A stretch of DNA of 64,000 nucleotides, from positions 28,663 to 92,662 of the forward strand of contig NZ_FNID01000008.1 in assembly GCF_900103835.1 (NCBI RefSeq), read 5' to 3'. Within the stretch, counting starts at the first letter, position 1; each line of letters opens with the position of its first letter. Below, piece by piece: positions 1 to 7,831 of this stretch. The stretch is from Acetanaerobacterium elongatum. Lineage in GTDB: Bacteria > Bacillota > Clostridia > Oscillospirales > Ruminococcaceae. Made by a program: the position numbers and the translations under genes. The notes under the pieces were generated by a model. It saw nothing but the letters and a program-made list of their open reading frames with translations. It ran no database searches and was not told where the DNA came from.

Positions 1-489
1 CTTTACGGGCACACCCCCAGCGCCGAGATTGCCGACCGGATACACTTTAAGCCGCTGATGGAGCTGAAATCGGTGGTTTCGCTGGTGAAGGAGGTTGACG
101 AGAGCAGAAGCATCAGCTACGGGCGCATCTATACAACACCGAAAGCCCGTACCCTTGCCACTGTGTGCCTCGGCTATGCCGACGGCTACACCCGCAGCCT
201 TTCGGGCCGCGCGAATATGGTGGTAAACGGCAGTCTTGCCAGGGTGGTGGGGCGCGTTTGCATGGACCAGGTGGTGCTGGACGTTACCGGCATTGACGTA
301 AAGCCCGGGGACGTGGTTACGGTATTTGGCAGCGACGGGCAGAACACCGTAACCGTGGAGGAGCTTGCCGAGCTTACGGGCAGCTTTAACTACGAGATGA
401 TCTGCCTTGTGGGCAGGCGTGTGCCGCGTGTTTACCTGGAGGACGGCAACGAGATTGCGGTGGTGGATTATATCCGGCAGAGGCTATGA
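1..489 (+). CDS. alr: Alanine racemase, C-terminal part (5' end outside window)
   Basis: PLP-dependent racemase that makes D-alanine for peptidoglycan. The reading frame is open from base 1, so about 162 C-terminal residues are present. They cover the end of the TIM barrel and the C-terminal beta domain. The motif LGYADGY carries the catalytic tyrosine that acts as the second base in this family, and VGRVCMDQ carries the conserved Met near the PLP/substrate entrance. The frame ends at TGA 487-489 and no truncation is visible at the 3' end. Downstream genes on this strand are separated by a possible small RNA and a terminator, so it probably ends its own transcription unit. The family assignment is secure; only the start is missing. 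Confidence 0.95.
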   Translation, partial: LYGHTPSAEIADRIHFKPLMELKSVVSLVKEVDESRSISYGRIYTTPKARTLATVCLGYADGYTRSLSGRANMVVNGSLARVVGRVCMDQVVLDVTGIDVKPGDVVTVFGSDGQNTVTVEELAELTGSFNYEMICLVGRRVPRVYLEDGNEIAVVDYIRQRL

Positions 490-532
490 ATGCTCTGTAT
501 AAAATACGGTTTGCACGTTTGAAATTAATGAT

Positions 533-560
533 TTGTTAATAGGTATGTAACAGATATAGT
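533..560 (+). promoter_or_regulatory. Possible sigma-A promoter for a small RNA
   Basis: TTGTTA at 533-538 and TATAGT at 555-560 are 16 bp apart in the AT-rich gap after alr. No ORF follows before the terminator at 643-686, so the transcript would be non-coding. This is a match by eye to a weak consensus. Confidence 0.35.
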
Positions 561-566
561 TTATAG

Positions 567-690
567 TAATGATGTACCAAGTTGTTGGTATAGAATTACT
601 CTCCTCCTCATATACGTCCTGCGGAGAAACGCTCTGCGGGTACGGCGGGCTGTGAATCCCCTCACAGCCCGCCGGTTTCTTTTTTGTTTG
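567..690 (+). ncRNA. Candidate small RNA with CU-rich motif and intrinsic terminator
   Basis: A transcript from the promoter at 533-560 would be about 120 nt. It would contain a small hairpin (ACCAA paired with TTGGT, near 576-592), then an unpaired CTCCTCCTC motif at 601-609 that is complementary to Shine-Dalgarno sequences, then a strong terminator at 643-686. This layout resembles regulatory RNAs that pair with ribosome binding sites. No known family is recognised. It could instead be just the 3' untranslated region of alr. Confidence 0.3.
643..686 (+). terminator. Rho-independent terminator
   Basis: A perfect 13-bp GC-rich stem (643-655 with 662-674, CGGCGGGCTGTGA arm) is followed by a T-rich tail GTTTCTTTTTTG. 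It ends the alr unit or the candidate small RNA. Confidence 0.85.
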
Positions 691-727
691 ATTTGGCGGA
701 TGACTGGCGCAGACACATAGGTGGCCC

Positions 728-1052
728 TATGAGATTTCAATCGCGGTGATGGGAATGCCGCGGACGCGCAATGCGCGCCCCTACATCCCCATCGTGAGCC
801 TGATAAGAATCCGCGGGCGATTGCTGAGGCGATTTTTGCGTGCGAAATTCGCTTATTGCCCCTACGCCTCTACCACAGAATTGATGATAAAATGCGGGGT
901 GTCGAGGACGTCGCCCCCTACATTCCCGCCGCAGGGCGGCGAATATGGGGGAACCGTTCGGGGGCGCCTGCCCCCGAACAATTATCCGCCTCCCGCATGA
1001 AGAATTGTTGGATAATTTGCGCCCAAGATGCGGGAGGGGGTTGGGAGTAGGC
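728..1052. repeat. Cluster of intergenic palindromic repeats
   Basis: Non-coding stretch built of hairpin modules. One is at 762-784 (CGCGCAATGCGCG core, CCCTAC flank). A 52-nt unit lies at 814-865. Another hairpin (TGTCGAGGACGTC core) lies at 895-924, and a GTTCGGGGGC stem at about 953-976. A long arm pair CCTCCCGCAT...ATGCGGGAGG follows, with a G-rich tail at 1032-1051. The 52-nt unit recurs in inverse orientation at 17936-17987 with one difference. Short ORFs across this stretch are products of the repeats and lack ribosome binding sites. Confidence 0.8.
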
Positions 1053-1123
1053 TTCGTAATGCTCTAATTCCTATTAGTTCTGAAAACAGGGTTGCTCTTA
1101 AGTATAAATTTTTAAAACGCTTC

Positions 1124-1159
1124 TTGACTCTTACGTTGCGTTATAGTTTATAGTATAAT
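1124..1159 (+). promoter_or_regulatory. MerR-type promoter/operator for the TipA-like regulator
   Basis: TTGACT at 1124-1129 and TATAGT at 1149-1154 are separated by 19 bp, the elongated spacer typical of promoters activated by MerR proteins. The spacer holds an imperfect dyad (TTACG ttg CGTTA, 1131-1143). An overlapping TATAAT at 1154-1159 is the alternative -10. This suggests autoregulation by the downstream gene product. Confidence 0.55.
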
Positions 1160-1222
1160 CAAAGGAGAGGTAAACGTATTGTAAAACCTTACGCTTACAC
1201 TAAACACGAGAGGAAAGTGGCT

Positions 1223-1960
1223 ATGAACAAAACCGTAAACGAGGTGGCAAGGGTTGCAAATGTGAGTGTGCGCACACTGCATTACTACGACGAAATCGGC
1301 CTGCTGCGCCCCAGCGCGCTCACCGATTCTGGCTACCGGCTGTATGACGAGCAGGCGCTTGAGCGGCTGCAGCAGATTCTGTTTTTCAGAGAGCTTGACT
1401 TTCCGCTCTGCGATATTAAGCGTATTTTAGAAAACCCCTCCTTTAACCGCCGCGAGGCGCTGGAAAAGCACCGCAGCCTGCTGATGCTGAAACGCAAGCG
1501 GCTGGATGCACTGATCGGCCTTGTGGACGACAGCTTAAAAGGAGAGAAGACTATGAGCTTTAAAGAATTTGATACGACCGAGATTGAGAACGCGCAAAAG
1601 CAGTATGCCGAGGAGGTAAAGGAGCGCTGGGGCAGCACCGACGCCTATACAGAAAGTACAAAGCGTACCGGCAACTACAATAAGGAGGACTGGGCGCGCA
1701 TTACCGCCGAAGGCGATGCCATCTTCAAGGCGTTTTCGCAGCACCTTGGAGAAGACTCTGCCTCCCCTGCCGTGCAAAAGCTGGTGGGTGACTGGCAGAA
1801 CCATATCACTAAGTACTATTACAGCTGTACCAAGGAGATTTTGGCGGGCCTTGGTGAGATGTACACCGCCGACGAGCGCTTTACCAAGAACATGGATAAA
1901 TACGGCGCGGGTACGGCTAAGCTGATGAGCGAGGCTATCAGGGTATACTGCGCCGAATAA
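1223..1960 (+). CDS. MerR family regulator with TipAS effector domain
   Basis: Drug-sensing transcription activator of the TipA/Mta type, 245 residues. The N-terminus (about 1-70) is the winged-helix MerR DNA-binding domain (VNEVARVANVSVRTLHYYD, then GLLRPS). A coiled-coil dimerisation helix covers about 75-110. The C-terminal half (about 120-245) matches the TipAS antibiotic-recognition fold (YNKEDWARI, DWQNHITKYY, RFTKNMDKYG). I chose the ATG at 1223 because the GAGAGGAAA site at 1208-1216 sits correctly for it; the GTG at 1217 would leave no spacing. The gene is preceded by a 19-bp-spacer promoter, as expected for autoregulation. No efflux gene is adjacent, so the regulon is unknown. Confidence 0.9.
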   Translation: MNKTVNEVARVANVSVRTLHYYDEIGLLRPSALTDSGYRLYDEQALERLQQILFFRELDFPLCDIKRILENPSFNRREALEKHRSLLMLKRKRLDALIGLVDDSLKGEKTMSFKEFDTTEIENAQKQYAEEVKERWGSTDAYTESTKRTGNYNKEDWARITAEGDAIFKAFSQHLGEDSASPAVQKLVGDWQNHITKYYYSCTKEILAGLGEMYTADERFTKNMDKYGAGTAKLMSEAIRVYCAE

Positions 1961-2085
1961 CAACGCCCTTCTGCGATTACAAACAGTAATATCCCGCTTG
2001 CTTTTTATCAAACGCCATGCTATAATCATGGGGCTGTGACAGAAATTGCAGCAGCCCCATATTTTTTTGAAAAAGGATGAGCGAG

Positions 2086-2289
2086 ATGCAAAAGTTTGTA
2101 CCGTTTGAGAAGCTCTCCAAAAAGGAGCGCGAAAAGCTCAACAAGGCGCGGCGCGGTAGCTGGGGCGCACTGAACCCGGTAACGCGCAGGCCAGAAAACC
2201 CGAAGGCGTATAACCGCAAAAAGCTTCAAAAAGGAGAGGACCTCCGATTTGAAGCTTTTTTTGTATCTGATTTTTGCGATGCTCGCTGA
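2086..2289 (+). CDS. Small basic conserved protein of unknown function
   Basis: A 67-residue lysine/arginine-rich protein starting MQKFVPFEKLSKKER. The ATG at 2086 lies 8 nt after AAAAGGA, whereas the upstream ATG at 2077 overlaps that site. The central KARRGSWGALNPVTRRPENPKAYNRKK segment resembles small proteins I have seen annotated as hypothetical in other Clostridia, which end near the RKK. Here the frame continues about 22 residues through the gene's own terminator hairpin (2219-2262) to a TGA at 2289. The tail may therefore be a recent extension after loss of a stop codon. Function unknown; a nucleic-acid binding role is only a guess from its charge. Confidence 0.6.
   Translation: MQKFVPFEKLSKKEREKLNKARRGSWGALNPVTRRPENPKAYNRKKLQKGEDLRFEAFFVSDFCDAR
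2219..2262 (+). terminator. Intrinsic terminator overlapping the 3' end of the small basic gene
   Basis: AAAAGCTTCAAA (2219-2230) pairs with TTTGAAGCTTTT (2248-2259), with an inner GGAG/CTCC helix, and the run continues as TTTTTTTG. The hairpin lies inside the open frame of the preceding gene. Confidence 0.8.
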
Positions 2290-2294
2290 TTTTT

Positions 2295-2541
2295 TTGTAG
2301 GGGGTGGCGTCCCCGACGCCCCGTGGTCTACAACCAAATCCACGACGGGAATGTAGGGGCGCTTAGTAAGCGCCCGCGATTCCAGCATAACCGCAGATAA
2401 TACCACGGAACGGTCAAGACCGTTCCCTACACAGATAAACGCACCCACCCCTACCCCCTCCCGTTTGTTGGGTGGGGCGAGAGTTTTTAGCGCACCACAA
2501 CGGGAGGGGCAATGATGCGGCGGGGGCTTCGCCCCCGCCGC
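2295..2541. repeat. Cluster of intergenic palindromic repeats
   Basis: Non-coding. Modules seen: a GTAGGGGGTGGCGTCC hairpin from about 2298; GTAGGGGCGCTTAGTAAGCG from about 2353; GGAACGGTCAAGACCGTTCC plus CTAC at 2407-2430; a C-rich run at 2444-2462 (four C tracts, a potential quadruplex on the minus strand) inside a CCCCTCCCGTT...AACGGGAGGGG arm pair; and a perfect GC stem with TTC loop at 2517-2541. It fills the gap before the radical SAM gene. Confidence 0.8.
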
Positions 2542-2603
2542 GTTAGCCCCCTTTTTTCTTATACAGGCAGCCGACCACTTAACCTGTTCTGGTATGCGGG
2601 TGG

Positions 2604-2632
2604 TTGATTGTTCCGGCGAACTGTGGTAAAAT
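2604..2632 (+). promoter_or_regulatory. Sigma-A promoter of the radical SAM gene
   Basis: TTGATT at 2604-2609 and TAAAAT at 2627-2632 with a 17-bp spacer, 34 nt before the ATG at 2667. Confidence 0.65.
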
Positions 2633-2666
2633 ATGCCGAAGCGACAACAAAAGGAGCGGACACTGT

Positions 2667-3521
2667 ATGGAGATTAAGGAAAGCATTATTGAGGTGAAGG
2701 ACTACCTGACCAAATCGAACCTGCCCGCGTGCGACTATGTCATCAACCCCTATGTGGGGTGCCCGCATGCCTGCCGGTATTGCTACGCCTGCTTTATGAA
2801 GCGGTTTACGGGGCACGCGGAGGAATGGGGTACCTTTATCGACGTGAAGCTGTGCGATAAACCCATCAGCCTGAAAAAGCTTGCGGGGAAGTCGGTTTTC
2901 CTCTCGTCGGTGACCGATTGCTACAACCGTTTTGAGGAGAAATACCGTATTACCCGGGGAATATTGGAGCGGCTGGTGGACGCCGACTGTTCGGTGGGGA
3001 TCTCCACTAAGTCGAAGCTCATCCTGCGGGATATCGACCTGTTAAAGCGGTTTCGCAGCCTGAGGGTGTCGATGTCAATCAACACGCTGGACGAGGGCTT
3101 TAAGAACGATATGGATAACGCAAGCGCTATTGCCGAACGGCTGGAGGCGCTTAAAAAGCTGCATGAAAACGGCATCTATACTATCCTGTTTATGTCGCCT
3201 ATCTTCCCCTGCATCACCGACTTTAAGGCGATTATCGAGCAGACGCGGGGCTGCATTGACGAATACTGGTTTGAGAATTTGAACCTGCGCGGCGCGTACA
3301 AGCAGCGGATTTTGGATTATATCGACGAAAAATACCCGCAGTATAGTGCGGAATACGAACGCATCTACAATAAGGGCGACAAAACCTATTGGGCGCTGCT
3401 GGCCAAGGAGATAGACGAGTACTGTATTAGCCGGCAGATTCGGTATAAGAACTACTTCTATCATGAGCAGCTGGTGAAGGAGAAGCTGCAAAACGGGTTG
3501 AAAAAAGAGTTGACGATATAA
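2667..3521 (+). CDS. SPL-like radical SAM protein
   Basis: Radical S-adenosylmethionine enzyme of 284 residues related to spore photoproduct lyase-type proteins (COG1533, DNA repair photolyase-like). The cluster motif is CPHACRYCY (C32, C36, C39; CX3CX2C), which should bind a [4Fe-4S] cluster. NPYVGC before it and the later SSVTDCYNRFEEKY and STKSKLILRDIDLL segments are typical of this group. I chose ATG 2667 because AAAGGAGCGG at 2650-2659 precedes it and a promoter lies at 2604-2632. The real substrate is unknown; members outside the true spore lyase are uncharacterised. The gene stands alone and converges on the lipoprotein gene at 3596, with a shared terminator between them. Confidence 0.85.
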   Translation: MEIKESIIEVKDYLTKSNLPACDYVINPYVGCPHACRYCYACFMKRFTGHAEEWGTFIDVKLCDKPISLKKLAGKSVFLSSVTDCYNRFEEKYRITRGILERLVDADCSVGISTKSKLILRDIDLLKRFRSLRVSMSINTLDEGFKNDMDNASAIAERLEALKKLHENGIYTILFMSPIFPCITDFKAIIEQTRGCIDEYWFENLNLRGAYKQRILDYIDEKYPQYSAEYERIYNKGDKTYWALLAKEIDEYCISRQIRYKNYFYHEQLVKEKLQNGLKKELTI

Positions 3522-3559
3522 AAAGAGGCTGCTATACAAATTGTATGACAGCTCTTTTT
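3521..3559. terminator. Bidirectional terminator between convergent genes
   Basis: AAAAGAG and CTG...TATAC on the left (3521-3537) pair with GTAT...CAG CTCTTTTT on the right (3542-3559), with small bulges. T-rich tails are present in both directions, fitting the convergent genes on either side. Confidence 0.7.
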
Positions 3560-3595
3560 GTGGTTTATATAAAGAACAGAAACAGATGATTATTT

Positions 3596-4918
3596 CTACT
3601 CCAAGGTGATTTGCTTTTCAAAGTTATCGCGTAAAATGAGGTACTCAGCCTCTCTTGGGCTAGTGGGATCGTTGACAAAAATCGCGCCGCCGCTGGCAGG
3701 TTCCACGCCAATCTTCCGATGATCGATGCCGTTTCGGAAGGTGTCAAACACATAGCATAAAACGCCGTTAATAAATTCTGCGCCGCGAAGCCGAATAGTT
3801 ATTTGAACGTCTGTATTATCGGCATCTTGTTCTATTATAAGTAGTTCTGATAGGCCTTCTTTGGCGACGGTATTCGCGGCTTGGGTAGACAGTCCCGGAA
3901 GAGAGGTTTGGGGCGGTATGCAGAGCTCGCACAGTTCGCAATCAAAATTGTCCGATTGATAAAGTGATTCCTCAACCTCAAAGCAAACTCCAAGTACATC
4001 CTTCTGGTTCTCCAATACGGTTTTAGCCAGCGAGTATAACACCGCCTGCTCCTGCCCCTTGGCAAGCCCCTTTACCGGTGCACAATCGCGGGCAAAGCTG
4101 ATAAAGACCAAATCGCCGTCCTGCACAATACGGCGGATTTGCAGCTTGAAAGGAAGGGTTTCTTCTATCGGTGCAAAGAAATCACGTATGGTAGTGATAG
4201 ATTTGGAATCAACGTGCTTTTTAGTATAAGTTTTTACGTTGGTATCGTAGATATAACAGCAGAATGGTTCTGTTTTCAGGTTGGCTGTGGCAAAGGTTGC
4301 GACGGCGTTCTCATAGCGTTTTACATGATAAACCTCGTTAAAGTCGTAACCCTTTCGGATGGTAAATGGCATCTGTTCATCCTGCGTAATATCGCTGCCG
4401 AAGATATAATCAATAGTGCGTTCGGTGATTACAGAGGATTTAAACTGCAGGGTAGGTGATGAGTTGCCGTATCTTGTTATGGTATACTCCGCTGTACCGT
4501 TTGAGGTAAGTACATAGAAATATGCATCCATTCGGCCCCGGTAAAAGATTACGACTTCGCTGGGGATGCCGCACTTGTAGCAGTTTATCCAGTCGGCAAG
4601 CGGCTGAAAGTTTGCGGTCGCTCCTTCTACTGATGACAACACATACCCGTACTTTGAGCGATAAACCATGTAATCTTCAAGGTCTCTTAAAAGTTCCTTG
4701 GCCATTTCCTCGGTAAGGTTTTTTGTGTTAATGGTTTTTGAAGAGCCGGATTTCTCTGCTGCCGCCGAAGAAACGCCGGAATCCTTTGCTGTAAGTACTT
4801 TCGAGTTTGCAGCCGATGAAACCGCGCTTTCCGTAGATGAAACGGTTTGAACCCCAGGTGCCGTACAGGCGCAAAGGAAGCACAACAGGCACAAGAATAA
4901 CGCTGTTAATCTTTTCAT
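3596..4918 (-). CDS. Secreted lipoprotein of unknown function
   Basis: A 440-residue protein with a lipoprotein signal: MKRLTALFLCLLCFLCAC, cleaved before the last Cys. A Ser/Ala/Lys-rich linker (about 22-70) follows, then a folded domain rich in aromatic and charged residues. No family is recognised. The start at 4918 (ATG) is preferred over 4960 because it puts the signal peptide at the N-terminus and has GAGG upstream. It lies 31 nt after the glycosyltransferase gene on the same strand and is probably cotranscribed with it. An extracytoplasmic sensing or binding role is plausible, but nothing in the sequence fixes it. Confidence 0.8.
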   Translation of the reverse strand: MKRLTALFLCLLCFLCACTAPGVQTVSSTESAVSSAANSKVLTAKDSGVSSAAAEKSGSSKTINTKNLTEEMAKELLRDLEDYMVYRSKYGYVLSSVEGATANFQPLADWINCYKCGIPSEVVIFYRGRMDAYFYVLTSNGTAEYTITRYGNSSPTLQFKSSVITERTIDYIFGSDITQDEQMPFTIRKGYDFNEVYHVKRYENAVATFATANLKTEPFCCYIYDTNVKTYTKKHVDSKSITTIRDFFAPIEETLPFKLQIRRIVQDGDLVFISFARDCAPVKGLAKGQEQAVLYSLAKTVLENQKDVLGVCFEVEESLYQSDNFDCELCELCIPPQTSLPGLSTQAANTVAKEGLSELLIIEQDADNTDVQITIRLRGAEFINGVLCYVFDTFRNGIDHRKIGVEPASGGAIFVNDPTSPREAEYLILRDNFEKQITLE

Positions 4919-4949
4919 GACGGTTAACCTCACGAGCAAAGGAGGGTTC

Positions 4950-6227
4950 TTACTCCCCAATTTTAATTGCTTTGCAGCTCGAACAGGATTGTAGCTCCTG
5001 CTCGATAATCTTCACGGCGTTGCCCACGCCGTCTTCTTCGCGCAGGCGCTTCCCCAGCCTTTTGGCGTTTTTAAGGATGGTTTCATCCCCGACGGCCTGC
5101 AGGATGGCGTCGCTCAGGCGCTGTGCGGTGAGCTTCTTGCGCGGGATCGGCATGGGGCCGACACCTAGGGCGTGTACACGGTTGCCCCAGTAGGGCTGGT
5201 CGCCGCCGAACGGCACAACGATGGTGGGCAGCCCCGCGCGCAGGCCTGCCGCGGTGGTACCCGCGCCGCCGTGGTGAACTACCGCCGCAACGCGCTCGAA
5301 CAGCCACGAGTGCGGCACAAACCCCACCTGATGAACCGTGTCGGGCAGCTGCTGCTCCTTTAAATCGCCCCAGCCGGAGGACAGGATGGCGCGCTGGTTG
5401 GTTTTGCGCAGGCTTTCTAAAACAATGTCCAGCACCTGCTGAAACGAGCCGCCCACCATGCTGCCGAAGCCGATATAGAGCGGCTTAGGGCCGGAGGCTA
5501 AAAAGCGGGCAAGGGCTTCGTCCGGCTGCCAGTCGGTTTTGGCCTCGCGCACCCAGTAGCCGGTGAGGTGCAGGTTTTCATCCCACCCCGAGGGCTTGGG
5601 CGCCACCAGCGGGCTGTAGGCGTAGAGCGTGGGAACCGGCCTGCCGTGCAGGGTGCGGTACGGGAAGGCAAACGGGCGTATCGGCGTGAGGCCCATATCC
5701 CGGCGCCAGCCGTTTAGCAGCTTGCGGGTGGAACGTGTCCAGAGGATATCCCCGCAGCGGAAGGTAAAGCGGTTGTAGGGCGCGCCGAGCGGGAGAATCG
5801 GCGCTGTCATTGCTGGGAAGTCGCCCGTAGGGTCGGCGGGGCAGAAAAACGCGCGGAAGCAGGGAATCCCCAGCTTATCCGCCGCGTGCCACGCTACGCT
5901 GCCGAGGATGGAGTACAGAATTGCGTCGGCCCCCTCGCAGGCGGAGAATACATCCGCAAGGAACTGATCCCGGATGGGGTTTAGCAATACCGAAAGGTTG
6001 TGAAAGTACTCGTTCGGGCGCACATCCTCGCCGATGAGCAGCCGGATAACCTCTACCGCGTCGCCGGTAAGCGGCGCGTAGTCAAAGCCCTCTGATTTTA
6101 TGTAGGCCTCAAACTTGCGAAAGGCGGCTATTTTTACATCGTGGCCGTTTTGCTGCAGACGCTTGCCAAGGGCGATAAAGGGTTCGGTATCCCCCTGCGA
6201 GCCGATGGTGATGATGCTGAATTTCAT
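4950..6227 (-). CDS. Family 1 glycosyltransferase (UGT/sterol glucosyltransferase-like)
   Basis: GT-B fold transferase of 425 residues that should move a sugar from an activated nucleotide donor to a small lipophilic acceptor or natural product. The N-terminus MKFSIITIGSQGDTEPFIALG is the GT1/GT28 acceptor-side loop. The donor-binding PSPG-like signature is at about 317-352 (VVHHGGAGTTAAGLRAGLP, then PFGGDQPYWGNRV), including the HxGGxGT motif. Members with this profile include macrolide- and sterol-glycosylating enzymes, so drug inactivation or lipid glycosylation are options. ATG at 6227 follows GAGGAAT. It is the first gene of a two-gene unit with the lipoprotein at 3596. Confidence 0.85.
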   Translation of the reverse strand: MKFSIITIGSQGDTEPFIALGKRLQQNGHDVKIAAFRKFEAYIKSEGFDYAPLTGDAVEVIRLLIGEDVRPNEYFHNLSVLLNPIRDQFLADVFSACEGADAILYSILGSVAWHAADKLGIPCFRAFFCPADPTGDFPAMTAPILPLGAPYNRFTFRCGDILWTRSTRKLLNGWRRDMGLTPIRPFAFPYRTLHGRPVPTLYAYSPLVAPKPSGWDENLHLTGYWVREAKTDWQPDEALARFLASGPKPLYIGFGSMVGGSFQQVLDIVLESLRKTNQRAILSSGWGDLKEQQLPDTVHQVGFVPHSWLFERVAAVVHHGGAGTTAAGLRAGLPTIVVPFGGDQPYWGNRVHALGVGPMPIPRKKLTAQRLSDAILQAVGDETILKNAKRLGKRLREEDGVGNAVKIIEQELQSCSSCKAIKIGE

Positions 6228-6352
6228 AATGATTCCTCGTTATAAGTCTTTTGTGTGGGGTAATCTGTTTTTTGTTTTCACCGTTGTGGATGATTGTTAC
6301 AATACATCTATATTTTACAGAAAATCCTTATAAAATGCAATGACAAAGAGAG

Positions 6353-6391
6353 AAGCACAGAGCAGGCGATATAATTCGCTGCGCTGTGCTT
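6353..6391 (-). terminator. Terminator-like hairpin downstream of DUF503 gene
   Basis: AAGCACAG (6353-6360) pairs with CTGTGCTT (6384-6391), with further inner pairing (GCA/TGC, GCGA/TCGC). On the minus strand it is followed by a T/C-rich tail. The rest of 6228-6424 holds only AT-rich sequence with no supported gene. Confidence 0.55.
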
Positions 6392-6424
6392 TGGCTTAGG
6401 ATAAACTTATTTAAAATGAAATAA

Positions 6425-6706
6425 TTATCGGGTTTCGAACAATACGTCGGTGACCTGCGCCTCGGTGTTCTGTTCAATAAAGGCGACGGCGGCTTGCAGC
6501 TCGCTTTCGGCAAGCAGAAGGGTGTTTGCCGCGCAGGCAAGGCCCAGCACGATGGTTTGGTGGGTATCCTGCTCCCCCGCTTCTATTGCCGACACGTTGA
6601 AGCGGTTTTTGACCTTTGCAAGCAGGCTTTTTACCTCCATGCGCTTTTCCTTGAGCGAATGCACCCACGGGGCGTAAAGGCGTATCTCGGCGGTTTTTAC
6701 AACCAT
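6425..6706 (-). CDS. DUF503 (YlxP-like) protein
   Basis: A 93-residue protein of the DUF503 family. Hallmarks are HSLKEKRMEVKSLLAKVKNRFNVS near the N-terminus and the QTIVLGLACAA strand/helix. Relatives such as YlxP lie beside ribosome-maturation genes in Bacillus and are thought to act near ribosome biogenesis, but the biochemical role is unknown. Here it follows the arsenite permease gene by 42 nt, with AAAGGAG before its ATG. It may be the last gene of the ars transcript by chance of position rather than by function. Confidence 0.85.
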   Translation of the reverse strand: MVVKTAEIRLYAPWVHSLKEKRMEVKSLLAKVKNRFNVSAIEAGEQDTHQTIVLGLACAANTLLLAESELQAAVAFIEQNTEAQVTDVLFETR

Positions 6707-6748
6707 GCGCGGCTCTCCTTTATTACGGAATAACCCGAATAGAAAGCA

Positions 6749-7807
6749 TCAATGCTCTTCAGGCGCGGGGAACCATGCGGCGGTGCGGTTGGCAAGCTTC
6801 ACCAGCGAAAGCATTACCGGCACCTCCACCAGCACGCCCACAATGGTGGCGAGCGCAACGGGGGAAGCTGCACCGAACAGCGAGATGGCTACCGCCACCG
6901 ACAGCTCGAAGAAGTTGGAGGCACCGATCATCCCGGCGGGCGCCGCGATGTTGTACGGCAGCTTGAGCAGCCTGGAGGCAAGGTAGGCGATGAAGAAGAT
7001 AAGGTAGGTTTGCAGCACAAGGGGTACGGCAATCAGCAGGATGTGCAGCGGGTTTTGCAGGATAACCTTGCCCTGAAACGAGAAGATGATTACCAGGGTG
7101 AGCAGAAGCCCTGCGATGGTGACTCCATTGAATTTAGGCACGAAGGAGGTGTTGAAGTACTCCTCCCCTTTTCGGCGGATAACCCATATACGGGTTAGGA
7201 TGCCCCCGAGCAGCGGAATTACCACAAAAAGCACCACCGAAAGGATGAGGGTATCCCACGGAACCTTCACCCCGCTAACCCCCAGCAAAAACGCTACGAT
7301 GGGGGTAAAGGCGACGAGAATAATCAGGTCGTTGGTGGCAACCTGAACCACCGTATAGGCGGGGTTGCCCTTGGTAAGGTGGCTCCACACAAACACCATG
7401 GCGGTGCAGGGCGCGGCGCCCAGCAGTACCGCTCCGGCCAGATAGTCCTTCGCTAAGTTCGGCGGGATGATGGCTTTGAACACCACATAGAAAAACAGCG
7501 CGGCGATGCCGTACATGGTAAACGGCTTAATCAGCCAGTTGGTAACCCAGGTGACAAACAGCCCCTTGGGGTTTTTGCCGACATTCTTAATGCTTTGGAA
7601 ATCCACCTTCATCATCATGGGGTAGATCATTACCCAGATGAGGATGGCAATGGGAACGGATACGCTTGCGTATTCAAACCGCCCCAGAAATTCGGGAATA
7701 ACCGGCAGAAACTGCCCGATCAGCACCCCTGCCGCCATGCAGAGGATGACCCAGACGGTAAGATATCGTTCAAAAAAGCCGATGCCGGATGTGCCTTTTC
7801 TGTCCAT
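6749..7807 (-). CDS. acr3: ACR3 family arsenite efflux permease
   Basis: Integral membrane arsenite/H+ antiporter of 352 residues with about ten hydrophobic segments. The signature GAAPCTAMVFVWSHL places the conserved transport cysteine at C134, and WVTNWLIKPF is another family mark. ACR3 exports trivalent arsenite from the cytoplasm. Last transport gene of the arsR-led operon; its ATG lies 24 nt after the CcdA gene with AAGGGG upstream. Length is normal for the bacterial family. The membrane protein is full length and no frame damage is seen. Confidence 0.93.
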   Translation of the reverse strand: MDRKGTSGIGFFERYLTVWVILCMAAGVLIGQFLPVIPEFLGRFEYASVSVPIAILIWVMIYPMMMKVDFQSIKNVGKNPKGLFVTWVTNWLIKPFTMYGIAALFFYVVFKAIIPPNLAKDYLAGAVLLGAAPCTAMVFVWSHLTKGNPAYTVVQVATNDLIILVAFTPIVAFLLGVSGVKVPWDTLILSVVLFVVIPLLGGILTRIWVIRRKGEEYFNTSFVPKFNGVTIAGLLLTLVIIFSFQGKVILQNPLHILLIAVPLVLQTYLIFFIAYLASRLLKLPYNIAAPAGMIGASNFFELSVAVAISLFGAASPVALATIVGVLVEVPVMLSLVKLANRTAAWFPAPEEH

Positions 7808-7831
7808 AGAACGAAACCCCTTTTATTCAGA

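Noticed and set aside
746..1050. Two overlapping short plus-strand ORFs in the gap after alr
   Set aside because: They lie wholly in the palindromic repeat cluster, have no ribosome binding site, and the same peptide string appears in the inverse copy near 17.9 kb, so they are repeat artefacts.
2026..2448. 140-residue minus-strand ORF
   Set aside because: Spans a terminator and repeat cluster and the opposite strand of the small basic gene.
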